Source of the DNA: Verrucomicrobiota bacterium JB023
Lineage (GTDB): Bacteria > Verrucomicrobiota > Verrucomicrobiia > Verrucomicrobiales > Akkermansiaceae
Length of the DNA stretch: 51,298 bases
Reading direction: 5' to 3'
Assembly (NCBI GenBank): GCA_030673895.1
Contig: JAUTCR010000041.1
Span: 1-51,298, forward strand
Position 1 is the stretch's first letter. Every line of letters starts with the position of its first letter. The position numbers were made by a program, and so were the translations under genes. The notes beneath the pieces were generated by a model that was not told where the DNA came from, ran no database searches, and saw nothing but the letters and a program-made list of their open reading frames with translations. Of this stretch, positions 1 through 8,786 are shown in pieces.

Positions 1-244
1 TCTGGGGGGAGGAACAAGGTGTTGGAGAAGAAGAAGGGAAGGGGTTTTGGGAACGAAGGGGAAAGGCGAAGCAAAGCGAGGCGCCACCTGGATAACAAAC
101 GGATGCACATCACCGTCGGGCGGCCCCGTGTTCGAGGTTGACCTTGGATAAGGACTTCTTGAACTTTCGTCTTCCCCCGGAAGCCCGCCGCCGATATGAT
201 CCTTTATGTTCGGCTGAAAAAATAATCGTTAAAGTGTAAATATT

Positions 245-448
245 ATGGGAGAGATGTATGACTACTTCGAAGATTTTCCAGAAGAGAATCCAGCAAATTA
301 CGTGAACGGAGTTTACGAACTCGGAGGAGCTGCCCGTGTAGCAAGAGCCACAGAAGAGCAAGAAAAAGCGAACGCGGAATTGAGAGCCAAGCTTGAACGG
401 GTTGTGGCAGAGGCTAGGAAGAAGGCGCCTTCTGAGGATTTGGATTAG
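245..448 (+). CDS. small hypothetical protein, 67 aa
   Basis: I do not recognise this protein. It is acidic at the N-terminus (residues 5-15 rich in D, E, F and P). Its second half (about residues 30-60) is rich in A, E, R and K and looks like one long charged helix, possibly a coiled coil. There is no signal peptide or membrane segment. The ATG at 245 has no clear Shine-Dalgarno sequence; a second in-frame ATG lies three codons later. It stands alone, with about 180 bp of apparently non-coding sequence after it. The composition looks protein-like, but the gene is short and the call rests on that alone. Confidence 0.4.
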   Translation: MGEMYDYFEDFPEENPANYVNGVYELGGAARVARATEEQEKANAELRAKLERVVAEARKKAPSEDLD

Positions 449-493
449 GTACTAGTGACGAAATAAAAAGTGCTCACTAACATTCTTAAAACA

Positions 494-538
494 GTGCTCC
501 AAATTTTTGTCTAACTGGCGATTAAGGGTTTGGAGCAC
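494..538. repeat. 10-bp inverted repeat around a 25-nt spacer
   Basis: GTGCTCCAAA (494-503) is repeated exactly in inverted form as TTTGGAGCAC (529-538). The spacer is AT-rich. It lies in the gap between the small gene at 245 and the damaged esterase. It could be a hairpin or the remnant of a mobile-element end; no transposase is nearby. Confidence 0.5.
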
Positions 539-626
539 GTTCGAATCATGCTCTACGACGAGGTGCGGTCGAGGTTCTGACCGGAGAGCAGGCCCGAGGA
601 GAAACTTCAAAGATAGCTTTGAGTGA

Positions 627-1388
627 GGAACGAACCTCAATGCTATCCGTTGTTGGGCGAGCCCAGCGTGGAACTACCGGGGGCCGGGGTGGCCAGAAGC
701 TCTTTCGGCGGACGTTTATACCCGCGAGGATGACTCACGAGCCCCTGCTGTCCTCCTCATCCACGGCGGGAGCTGGAAGGCTGACGGGCCGCGGTGGACG
801 ATGACCCCGATTGCGCGGAAGCTTGCCAGAAACGGCTTCGCGGTGGTGAATGTTTCTTATCGGGGAACCCCAGATTACACCTATCCCGCTCCTCTGGACG
901 ACCTTCGCGAGGCGCTTCGCTGGATGAAGGTTAATTCCGGCGAACTCGGTATCGATCCTGACCGCATTGCGACCTTCGGGTTCTCCGCCGGGGCGCACCT
1001 GGCCACGCTCCTCGCTCTGGAAGATGGCAAATGCCATCGTGTGCAGGTCATCGTCGCGGGAGGAGGCCCCTTCGACCTTAGTCTTTATCCCGATGATCCA
1101 TCGGTCTCCGCTTTCCTCGGCGGTTCCTATCGAGCGTTACCGGAGCGATACCATCAGGCCTCGCCGGTTCGACAGGTCGACTCCCGTAGTCCACCCCTCT
1201 TCCTTTTTCATGGCTGCCAAGACGAGGTGGTGCCACCTGAGCACGCCCGACGCATGGTTCAGGCTTACCGCGACAAGGGGCGACTAGTGGAAGTCCGCTG
1301 GCTTAATCATCGTGGTCACGCGACGAGTTTGATCTTCCCAGGGTCCACTATCGACGACGCCGTCAAATTTCTCAAAAGGGAGCTTTAG
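627..1388 (+). pseudogene. alpha/beta hydrolase (BD-FAE-like esterase), 5' end missing
   Basis: The frame is open from 627 to 1388 and encodes an alpha/beta-hydrolase core. An HGGSW oxyanion-hole motif is encoded at 762-776. The nucleophile elbow GFSAG follows at about 978-992, then an acid region (HGCQDE) and a C-terminal histidine in NHRGH. The first ATG (801) lies downstream of the HGGSW motif, so a protein starting there would lack the oxyanion loop. Upstream of it, back to the stop at 624-626, the frame has no ATG, GTG or TTG. The usual N-terminal 40-60 residues, with any signal peptide, are not found in the other frames. I read it as a 5'-truncated or frameshifted gene; a sequencing error is the alternative. 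The family is secreted or cytoplasmic carboxylesterases, often near polysaccharide genes. Confidence 0.7.
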
Positions 1389-1513
1389 GGGGCGTCGGTT
1401 GGCCAAGGTGGGAAAGCGGATACTTGGATGAAGAATTCCTTGGGGTGACAAGCTTGGCGCTGTCCGGGCTTTTTCCTGCAAAGGGTATGTCGCTTATCCC
1501 TTGCGCCAGCGAC

Positions 1514-2629
1514 TCAGGCGGACGTCGACTGCTCGGCTTTGGCCCGGCTATCAGTCGATTGCCGCACGATGAGTTGACCTTGCAGCGTGACTCGTTGAAA
1601 GGGTGTATCCGGGTACTTGATCCGGTGCATCATTAGCTCGGCTGCGACCCGGCCGATGTCGCGGACGGGCTGGCGGTAGGTGGTGAGTGGGACGCTAAGG
1701 AGGGAGGCGTATTGCACATCATCGAACCCGCAGACCTTGACCTTGCCCGGGATGTCCGCGCCTTGGTCGAGGAGGCCTCGGAGGATGGGCCCGGCTGTGC
1801 GGTCGTTTGAGCAGATGATGCCATCCGCCCCACTGGCAAAGAGCTCGCTCGCCGCCTTGCCGGGATGGCTGCTCGAGTCGGTGACGGTGAGCAGGCTGCT
1901 AGGCTGCAGACCATGTTGAGTCAGGGCCTCACGGCAACCCATGCGACGTAGCTGCACGGTAACGGCGGGGTTTTCCCGGGTGACAAAGACGAGTCGCTTG
2001 CAGCCTTCTTGCAAAAGGTGCGTGGCTACGGCATAGCCAGCTTCAATGTTGTCGATGCTCACGAGGTCATTCTTGGTTTGCCTGGGCCAGCGATAAATAT
2101 CGCGGTCAATCAAGACGACGCGGACGCCCTCGCTGGTCAGCCTCTCGATGACGCCGGCGTTGAATTCAGCAGGGTTCTCCAAGTGTTCGGTCGGGGCGAA
2201 GAAGACCCCCTTAACCTTTGCCTCGAGAAGTTGTTCGACGAGGGAGTTGGTTCGCTTCTTCAGGTTGTCAGAGAAGTTGAGCTCGGAGGGGAGGACCACT
2301 CGCATTCCGCCGATACCCGAGGCCTCGGCGATGGAAGCGGAAATCGGCTTGAAGATCTCAATCTCGGAGAGTTGTGGAATCAGCAGGCCCGCCAAAAGAC
2401 CGGATTTACGGGGGGCGAGCACTTGGGTTCCGAATCCAGCCTTCCTAACAACAAGCTTTTGGTCGCTCAGTAGCTTGAGGGCGCGGGCAATTGTAGGCCG
2501 GGAGGCCTCATATTTCTGGCAGAGTTCAGCCTCCGTCGGGAGGAAGTCGCCCGGCAGGTAGGTCTGATTGTGGATCTGCTGCAGGATTTCTTTGTAGATT
2601 CGTAGATACCTTGGCTGGCTTTGGCTCAC
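1514..2629 (-). CDS. transcriptional regulator, GntR HTH fused to LacI-type sugar-sensing domain
   Basis: About 371 aa. Residues about 5-72 form a GntR-type winged helix (the ILQQI, LPTEAELCQ and SRPTIARAL segments). The rest is a periplasmic-binding-protein-like effector domain of the LacI/GalR type, with a late GADGIICSNDRTA segment and CGFDD near residue 320. This is the AraR-like hybrid architecture, which normally represses sugar operons until a ligand binds. I chose the GTG at 2629 (MSQSQPRYLRI); a TTG at 2647 would add six residues, and neither has a good ribosome binding site. It is divergent from the polyol operon (155 bp gap), whose local regulator it most likely is. A palindrome at 2671-2690 is a plausible operator. 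Confidence 0.85.
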   Translation of the reverse strand: MSQSQPRYLRIYKEILQQIHNQTYLPGDFLPTEAELCQKYEASRPTIARALKLLSDQKLVVRKAGFGTQVLAPRKSGLLAGLLIPQLSEIEIFKPISASIAEASGIGGMRVVLPSELNFSDNLKKRTNSLVEQLLEAKVKGVFFAPTEHLENPAEFNAGVIERLTSEGVRVVLIDRDIYRWPRQTKNDLVSIDNIEAGYAVATHLLQEGCKRLVFVTRENPAVTVQLRRMGCREALTQHGLQPSSLLTVTDSSSHPGKAASELFASGADGIICSNDRTAGPILRGLLDQGADIPGKVKVCGFDDVQYASLLSVPLTTYRQPVRDIGRVAAELMMHRIKYPDTPFQRVTLQGQLIVRQSTDSRAKAEQSTSA

Positions 2630-2670
2630 AGCGAAAATGTAAAACAAATGAAAAGTTACGACAAGGGTAA

Positions 2671-2690
2671 TGTGAGCAATAATGTTTACA
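2671..2690. promoter_or_regulatory. candidate operator for the GntR/LacI-type regulator
   Basis: TGTGAGCAATAATGTTTACA is an imperfect palindrome (TGTRARC, six-base spacer, GYTTACA). It lies in the divergent gap between the regulator and the fructokinase gene. Position and symmetry fit a LacI/AraR-type operator. No second copy was found in the window. Confidence 0.4.
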
Positions 2691-2783
2691 AATCGTCAGG
2701 CTCGTTCTATCAATTAGAAACCAGAGTGACGAAAGCCTCGTCGCCATCCAGCAACTAGCAAATCAAGAATTCAAAAACCCAAG

Positions 2784-3677
2784 ATGAGTCAACCACCCAA
2801 AATTGCAGGAATAGGAGAGCTTCTGTGGGATCAGTTTCCCGATGGAAGTCGTCTCGGGGGAGCTCCTGTCAATTTCGCGTATCATTGCCATCAGCTCGGC
2901 AGTGAGGCCTACCCGGTGAGTTCGATAGGCAAGGACGAGGAAGGATTGCGGACGCGAAAGAAACTCAATGAGCTTGGTCTGAGCGATCGCTACATTACGG
3001 AGAGCGCAAGCCTGCCTACCGGGAAGGTTTTGGTGAACCTCGATAGTCAGGGTAAGCCCTCTTACCAGATTTTGGAGAACGTGGCCTGGGATGAGTTGGC
3101 GTTCACCGAGGACCTTAGTCGACTTGCCGCCAGTTTGGATGCCGTCTGCTTTGGTGTGCTCGCCCGGCGCTCTGAACAGAATCGCTCGACGATTGCCCGA
3201 TTCATCGCCGGGATGCCTACGGAGGCCCACAAGGTGTGTGACGTGAACCTTCGGGAGCCATTCTATTCAAGAGAGCGAGTTGAAGGAGCGCTCCAGCTGG
3301 CGACTATCCTCAAGTTAAGTGACGAAGAGTTGCCCGTTCTCGCCGGATACTTCGATCTGGCTGGTGAGGTGCCCGAGCAGCTCGCGGCGCTCCGGCAACG
3401 GTTCTCGCTTACCCATGTGGCCTACACCAGAGGTGGCGACGGTAGCTTAATCCTTACCGCTGACGAGATTGATGAATGCGGAGGCTTCCCGACGAAGCTC
3501 GTGGATACAGTTGGCGCAGGTGATTCCTTCACTGCTTCCTTGGTCTTCGGTATTCTTAATCAGTGGCCAATCCATGAGGTGAATCGCTATGCCAACCAGA
3601 TCGCCTCCTATGTTTGCTCGCAGAAGGGAGCGACACCCCGGATTCCCGACGAGCTTATCCAAGCGCCGGTGTCATGA
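2784..3677 (+). CDS. fructokinase-like sugar kinase, PfkB/ribokinase family
   Basis: 297 aa, normal length for the family. The N-terminal signature LGGAPVNFA (about residues 24-32) binds sugar. The C-terminal PfkB signature DTVGAGDSF (241-249) holds the catalytic aspartate D247 and the anion hole. It should transfer phosphate from ATP to fructose or a close relative in the cytoplasm. It is the first gene of a six-gene plus-strand run with an ABC importer, a mannitol-dehydrogenase-family enzyme and a porin. With that enzyme, fructose to fructose-6-phosphate (EC 2.7.1.4) is the most likely reaction. There is no clear Shine-Dalgarno sequence at the ATG. The family call is firm; the substrate is inferred from context. 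Confidence 0.9.
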   Translation: MSQPPKIAGIGELLWDQFPDGSRLGGAPVNFAYHCHQLGSEAYPVSSIGKDEEGLRTRKKLNELGLSDRYITESASLPTGKVLVNLDSQGKPSYQILENVAWDELAFTEDLSRLAASLDAVCFGVLARRSEQNRSTIARFIAGMPTEAHKVCDVNLREPFYSRERVEGALQLATILKLSDEELPVLAGYFDLAGEVPEQLAALRQRFSLTHVAYTRGGDGSLILTADEIDECGGFPTKLVDTVGAGDSFTASLVFGILNQWPIHEVNRYANQIASYVCSQKGATPRIPDELIQAPVS

Positions 3678-3728
3678 AGAAGATTTCCAGTTAACCCAAT
3701 AACTCAAAAAGCAACAAAACCTAAGAAA

Positions 3729-4673
3729 ATGAAAAAACACCTATACACCTTGCTGGCCGTCATTTCCGCAGTGGCAATGTCAGCCTGCAACCGCAACAGT
3801 GATGGCGAGGGCCAAGTGAAAATTGGCATGACCGTGCAAGATCTGAGTAATCCGACATGGTCTGGCTACTGCCAGGCGATCCAGAAGGAAGCTCAGGCCA
3901 ATGGCGCGAAGATGAACTATGTCGCGTGTGACAGCAATGTCTCCAAGCAGATAATGCAAATCGAAAACTTCGTCGCGCGGGGCATGGATGTGATCATTGT
4001 TCATCCTGCTGATCCCGAGGGGATCGAGTCGGCTTGCCGGGAGGCAATGGCTGCCGGAGTGAAGGTCATCTCTTGGGATGATGATATCAAGAATGCCGAT
4101 GTTCGCTGGCTCATCGACAATAAAGCGCTTGGCTACGAGGTCGGCAAGAAAGCCTCAGAGTTCATCAATGAGAAGCACGGAGGCAAGGCCGAGGTGGCCA
4201 TCCTTAACTATCCCCAGCTCCCCGTCCTTTTGGCACGCGGCAATGGCATTCGCGAGGCACTGACCGAGCATGCGCCCAATGCTGATATCGTTGCGGAAAC
4301 GAGCGCAATCAATCCTCAGGAAGGCATCAGCAAGATGGAAACCATTTTCCAGTCGAATCCCAATGTGAAAGTCGTTGCTTGCATTGGCGGGGGCGGCTCA
4401 GTCGGTGCCAATGAAGCGGCCAAAGCGGCCGGGAAGTTGGCTGAAGACTTCGGCATCTTCGCTGTGGATGCCACCAAGCCCGAGCTGGAAGCCATCAAAA
4501 ATGACGAAGGCGTCCGGATGAGTGTGATTGTCACCGGCACCGACCAGGATGTTGCGGAGACCGTCTACGGATTTGTCGAGAAGCTGGCTGCTGGTGAGGA
4601 ATTGCCTGCTCGTGTCTATCGTGAATTGATTCCGGTCACCCACGAAAACGTGGACAAGTACTACAGCAAATAA
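3729..4673 (+). CDS. sugar/polyol ABC transporter substrate-binding lipoprotein (CUT2, RbsB-like)
   Basis: 314 aa. The N-terminus is a lipoprotein signal peptide with a lipobox ending at Cys20 (AMSAC), so the protein should be anchored in the periplasm. The body is a type-I periplasmic binding protein (Peripla_BP_4): KIGMTVQDLSNPTW near residue 31, MDVIIVHPADPEGI, and the DATKPELEAIKNDEG segment near the C-terminus, typical of ribose/xylose/polyol binders. It lies 51 bp after the kinase and 11 bp before the ATPase gene, in the same operon. The ligand is probably mannitol or another hexitol, inferred from the dehydrogenase downstream. Confidence 0.92.
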   Translation: MKKHLYTLLAVISAVAMSACNRNSDGEGQVKIGMTVQDLSNPTWSGYCQAIQKEAQANGAKMNYVACDSNVSKQIMQIENFVARGMDVIIVHPADPEGIESACREAMAAGVKVISWDDDIKNADVRWLIDNKALGYEVGKKASEFINEKHGGKAEVAILNYPQLPVLLARGNGIREALTEHAPNADIVAETSAINPQEGISKMETIFQSNPNVKVVACIGGGGSVGANEAAKAAGKLAEDFGIFAVDATKPELEAIKNDEGVRMSVIVTGTDQDVAETVYGFVEKLAAGEELPARVYRELIPVTHENVDKYYSK

Positions 4674-4684
4674 GCAACAAAGCG

Positions 4685-6160
4685 ATGTTCCTGCAGCTCA
4701 AAAACATAACCAAGAGGTATCCTGGAGTTGTCGCCCTCGACGACGTCAGTCTTGATATCATCGAGGGGGAAGTCCATGCCTTGGTCGGTGAAAACGGCGC
4801 AGGGAAGTCCACTCTCATCAAAACTTGCACCGGAGCAATTTCACCCAACGAAGGGACGATTGTTATCCAAGGACAGGAGTTCAGCTCCCTGACCCCCAAA
4901 ACTTCAGAAGCGATGGGGGTCGGGGTCATCTACCAGGAGTTCAATCTGGTCGATGAACTTTCGGTGGCGGAAAACATCTTTCTCGGCCGCGCACCACGGA
5001 AGGGGATCGTCATCGATCGCCAGAAAATGGAGACGGAAGCAGCCAAGATTTTTCAACAGTTTGACATCAAAATCGATCCTGCCGAATTGGTTGGCAATCT
5101 AACGGTGGGATATCAGCAGTTGGTGGAGATTGCGAAAGCCATCTCGCAGAAGGCGAAGCTTCTCATCATGGACGAGCCTTCGGCTCCCTTGACTCAGACA
5201 GAGGCAGAGTCGCTCTATCTGGTAGTGGAGAAGCTCAAAGCTTCCGGTGTGACAGTCGTGTATATTTCCCACCGCATGGATGAAATCTTCCGCCTATCGG
5301 ACCGCATCACCGTGCTACGAGATGGACAAAAGATTGAGACAATCCAGACTTCCGAAACCAATCTGGATGAACTCGTTCAACTCATGGTGGGGAGGGAGCT
5401 GAAGGAGACCTACCCGCAACGGAAGCATCGGGTCTCCGACGAGGTTTTGCTCGAGGTTGAGGGAATTACGGGAAGTATCGTAAAAGATGTCAGCCTGAAG
5501 ATTAAGAAGGGTGAGGTGCTGGGGCTGGCCGGGCTTATCGGGTCAGGCCGCACTGAGCTCGCGGAGATTCTCTTTGGCTACAAGGCTAAGTCGGCAGGCC
5601 GCATCACTCTCGAAGGAAGAGAGATTTCGCCTAAAACTCCGAAACAGGCGATTGCGGAAGGCATCGCGCTGGTGCCCGAGGATCGTAAGAAACTGGGGGC
5701 GCTCCTTGATGTTGATATCAAGGGAAACATCAGTGTCTCTGTGCTCGAGCGAATCTCCAAATTCTTCACGATTGATAAACGACGTGAGGAAGAAATCGCC
5801 GAAGACTACCGGACCTCAATTCGAATCAAAACGCCAAACCTTGAACAGAAAATCAAGAATCTCAGTGGCGGCAATCAGCAAAAAGTGATCATCGCCAAGT
5901 GGCTCGCGACGGAACCGACCTTGGTCATCTTCGATGAGCCGACTCGCGGTATCGATGTGGGAGCCAAGGCGGAAATCTATGAACTCGTCAACACCCTCGT
6001 CGAGACCGGGAAGTCGGTCCTGATGATCTCTTCCGAGATGGAAGAAGTCATGGGCATGTCAGACCGCATCGTGGTGCTCCATGAAGGCCGCGTCACCGGC
6101 GAATTGGACCGAAAAGATTTTTCACAAGAAGCAATCATGGCTTTCGCTTCAAAAAACTAA
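4685..6160 (+). CDS. sugar ABC transporter ATP-binding protein, two-cassette RbsA/MglA type
   Basis: 491 aa, the standard length for CUT2 ATPases with two fused nucleotide-binding domains. First cassette: Walker A GENGAGKST (35-43), a weak signature around LTVGYQQ, and Walker B LLIMDEPSAPLT. Second cassette: the usual degenerate Walker A (LIGSGRTE), a good signature LSGGNQQK and Walker B LVIFDEPTRGIDVG. It energises uptake of the sugar bound by the upstream lipoprotein. A 19-bp gap separates it from the permease gene. Confidence 0.95.
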   Translation: MFLQLKNITKRYPGVVALDDVSLDIIEGEVHALVGENGAGKSTLIKTCTGAISPNEGTIVIQGQEFSSLTPKTSEAMGVGVIYQEFNLVDELSVAENIFLGRAPRKGIVIDRQKMETEAAKIFQQFDIKIDPAELVGNLTVGYQQLVEIAKAISQKAKLLIMDEPSAPLTQTEAESLYLVVEKLKASGVTVVYISHRMDEIFRLSDRITVLRDGQKIETIQTSETNLDELVQLMVGRELKETYPQRKHRVSDEVLLEVEGITGSIVKDVSLKIKKGEVLGLAGLIGSGRTELAEILFGYKAKSAGRITLEGREISPKTPKQAIAEGIALVPEDRKKLGALLDVDIKGNISVSVLERISKFFTIDKRREEEIAEDYRTSIRIKTPNLEQKIKNLSGGNQQKVIIAKWLATEPTLVIFDEPTRGIDVGAKAEIYELVNTLVETGKSVLMISSEMEEVMGMSDRIVVLHEGRVTGELDRKDFSQEAIMAFASKN

Positions 6161-6179
6161 CTTCAACCCAGTAAAAACT

Positions 6180-7151
6180 ATGTATTCTATCAAAAATCTG
6201 CAAGGTGCCGGAAACGGGGCAGCTTCCTTCGCCAAACAATTTGGCATCTACCTTGTTCTTGTCGCTCTCCTTATCTTTTTCTCGATTGCCTCCGAGAATT
6301 TTCTCAATAGCCACAACCTTCTCAATGTGGCCAGGCAGGTCTCAATGCTTGGGATCGTCGCCGTTGGTTTTGCCTTCGTCCTCTTGTTAGGCGGGATTGA
6401 CCTCTCCGTGGGGTCGGTCATTACGTTGGTCAATATCGTCTGCGCTTGGCTGATGGTGGAAGCGGGGTGGAATCCGGTCTTGGCTGTTCTCGCTGCTTTG
6501 TTGCTTTCTTCCCTCATTGGTTTCATGAACGGCTGGATTATCGCGAAGATTCAGATGCCGCCGATCATCGTTACCCTCGCCATGCTGATCATCATCGAAG
6601 GGGTGGCCTATCTAATCTCCGATGGTCTTCCCATCTACGGCTTCCCGGAATCATTTGCCGTGATTGGTCAGGGTTATCTCGGACCAATTCCAATTCCGGT
6701 CATTATCATGGGCATTGTCATGGCGTTGGGAGGCTTCATCTTAGGCAAGACCTACTTCGGGCGATACTTCTATGCGGTGGGAGGAAATGAGGAAGCCGCC
6801 AAGCTCTCCGGTATCGATGTTAATAAGGTTAAGTATTTGGTTTACACCCTATCGGGCTTCTTCGCCGGGGTGGCCGGGGTCGTGATTCTTTCGCGAACAA
6901 ATTCCGGGCAGGTGCTTTCGGGTAAAGGCTTTGAGTTCGATGTGTTGACCGCCTGCGTTCTGGGGGGAGTCAGCGTGAGTGGAGGTCACGGGAAGATTTC
7001 CAACGTGTTGGCAGGGGTCTTGATTTTGGGAGTGCTGAGCAACGGTCTCGTTCTACTCGATATCAGCCAGTTTGTGCAGATGGTTATCAAAGGTTCAGTC
7101 CTTTTGGGCGCCGTCGCTTTGGACAGTCTTCAGCAGAGAAAGGGCTCTTGA
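6180..7151 (+). CDS. sugar ABC transporter permease, RbsC-like
   Basis: 323 aa inner-membrane protein with eight to ten hydrophobic segments. It carries the family landmarks LLGGIDLSVGS (near residue 70), AVGGNEEAAKLSGI (near residue 200) and the late GGVSVSGGHGKI loop. The start is taken as the ATG at 6180 (MYSIKNLQG), which follows the ATPase stop; an in-frame alternative at 6081 would overlap the ATPase gene by 80 bp and adds no family sequence. It forms the CUT2 importer with its two upstream neighbours. Confidence 0.94.
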   Translation: MYSIKNLQGAGNGAASFAKQFGIYLVLVALLIFFSIASENFLNSHNLLNVARQVSMLGIVAVGFAFVLLLGGIDLSVGSVITLVNIVCAWLMVEAGWNPVLAVLAALLLSSLIGFMNGWIIAKIQMPPIIVTLAMLIIIEGVAYLISDGLPIYGFPESFAVIGQGYLGPIPIPVIIMGIVMALGGFILGKTYFGRYFYAVGGNEEAAKLSGIDVNKVKYLVYTLSGFFAGVAGVVILSRTNSGQVLSGKGFEFDVLTACVLGGVSVSGGHGKISNVLAGVLILGVLSNGLVLLDISQFVQMVIKGSVLLGAVALDSLQQRKGS

Positions 7152-7154
7152 ATC

Positions 7155-8690
7155 ATGACTGCATTACAAGAAACGAAAACCTCGAACGCTCGGATGGCTG
7201 GGCTGATTCCCCTCAAGCAGGAGAACCTCTCTTTACTCCCCGACTCAGTATCTCGCCCGACCTACGACCGGAGCGGCTTACAGGCAGGTATTGTCCATAT
7301 TGGGGTAGGCGGGTTCCATCGCTCCCACCAGGCCTATTATACGGATAAGTTGCTCGCCAATCCGGACAACCGCGACTGGGCAATCTGTGGAGTCGGGCTC
7401 CGCGAGGGGGACCGGAAAATCGCGCAAGTGCTTGAAGAGCAGGACTACCTCTACACCCTGATCGTCAAGCATCCCGACGGGCGGATCGAGAATCGGGTAG
7501 TAGGCTCTCTTATCGATTTTATGCTGGCTCCGGATGACCCCGCTGCGGTGATCGAGCGAATGGCGAATCCAAGTACTCGCATCGTCTCGTTGACCATTAC
7601 CGAAGGAGGCTATCTCTTGAACCCTGCCACCGGCGAGTTTGAGATTAATCATCCTGACGTGCAACACGACCTGGCTAATCCGGAGAATCCTCGTTTGGTT
7701 TTCGGCTACTTGACCGCGGCCTTAAGGCTCAGGCGGGATCGGGGGCTCCGGGCATTTACGGTGCAATCCTGTGATAACATTGAGCACAACGGTGATGTGA
7801 CTCGCGAGATGTTGCTGGCCTTCGTTGAGGCTCAGGATCCGAAGTTGGCGACTTGGATAGAAGATGAAGTGGCCTTTCCGAATGCCATGGTTGATCGCAT
7901 CACCCCGGTGACCACTGCGGCAGATATCGATTATCTCAAGGATGAAGTGAACCTGCACGATGAATGGCCGGTGACCTGTGAACCTTTCTGTCAATGGGTG
8001 ATCGAAGATGATTTTACCAATGGTCGTCCTCAGTGGGAGACTGTCGGAGCTCAATTTGTCCCCGATGTGACTCCCTATGAGACGATGAAGCTTCGCCTTT
8101 TGAACGCGGGGCACTCTGTTTTGGGAATTCTTGGTTCTGTCGATGGTCATCAAACGATAGACGGTTGCGTTAAGGACCCTCTTTTCGCCACTTACTTGCG
8201 GCGGTTTATGGACATTGAGGTGACGCCCGTGCTTGAGCCGGTTGAGGGGATTGACCTTGAGGATTATAAGTCGTCACTCATTGAGCGATTCGGTAACTCA
8301 AACATTAAGGATAACCTGGTCCGCATCTGTTCAGAAAGTTCGGCTAAATTACCAAAGTTCCTGATCCCCACCATCAATGAAAATCTGGCAGCCGGAGGGA
8401 GCGTGAAATATGCCGCGCTCGTTATCGCAGCGTGGTGCTACTATTCCAATAAGCACCAGGATAAGGAGGGCAGGCCTCTCGAGATCATCGACGAGATGGA
8501 GCAGGTGCTACACGCCGCGGCCAAAGAAACACGAAAAGATAAGCTGTCGTTCCTTAAGATCGAATCCATCTTTGGTGATTTGGTCAAGAACCCCGTCTTC
8601 ACGGACGAATACGTCCGTATGATTGATGAGATAACCGGGAACCCGGATATTGCTCGTCAAATGCAAACTCTCCTCTTCGGGTGGGAGTAA
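7155..8690 (+). CDS. mannitol dehydrogenase family oxidoreductase (mannitol 2-dehydrogenase-like)
   Basis: 511 aa, within the range of long-chain polyol dehydrogenases. The N-terminal Rossmann region starts with VHIGVGGFHRSHQAYY. The catalytic triad matches the family spacing K-x4-N-x2-H: K312, N317 and H320 in KLRLLNAGH. These enzymes oxidise mannitol (or arabitol, or fructuronate/tagaturonate in the reverse direction) with NAD(P). Because a fructokinase gene starts the same operon, mannitol to fructose is the simplest reading. The gene begins three bases after the permease stop, so translation is probably coupled. Fructuronate reductase remains possible, but no uronate-pathway genes are present. 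Confidence 0.88.
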   Translation: MTALQETKTSNARMAGLIPLKQENLSLLPDSVSRPTYDRSGLQAGIVHIGVGGFHRSHQAYYTDKLLANPDNRDWAICGVGLREGDRKIAQVLEEQDYLYTLIVKHPDGRIENRVVGSLIDFMLAPDDPAAVIERMANPSTRIVSLTITEGGYLLNPATGEFEINHPDVQHDLANPENPRLVFGYLTAALRLRRDRGLRAFTVQSCDNIEHNGDVTREMLLAFVEAQDPKLATWIEDEVAFPNAMVDRITPVTTAADIDYLKDEVNLHDEWPVTCEPFCQWVIEDDFTNGRPQWETVGAQFVPDVTPYETMKLRLLNAGHSVLGILGSVDGHQTIDGCVKDPLFATYLRRFMDIEVTPVLEPVEGIDLEDYKSSLIERFGNSNIKDNLVRICSESSAKLPKFLIPTINENLAAGGSVKYAALVIAAWCYYSNKHQDKEGRPLEIIDEMEQVLHAAAKETRKDKLSFLKIESIFGDLVKNPVFTDEYVRMIDEITGNPDIARQMQTLLFGWE

Positions 8691-8786
8691 GTAAAACCGA
8701 TTTCCGAGACAACGCTCGCACAAAAATACGTCAAAAACCCACGCCTTCCCCCATAGGTGTGACCCAACCCAAACTGAAAAACGAAA

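Noticed and set aside
533-553. GAGCA, GTTCGAATC loop, TGCTC resembles a tRNA T-arm
   Set aside because: The T-stem by tRNA numbering has a mismatch and no matching acceptor, D or anticodon arm is present upstream.
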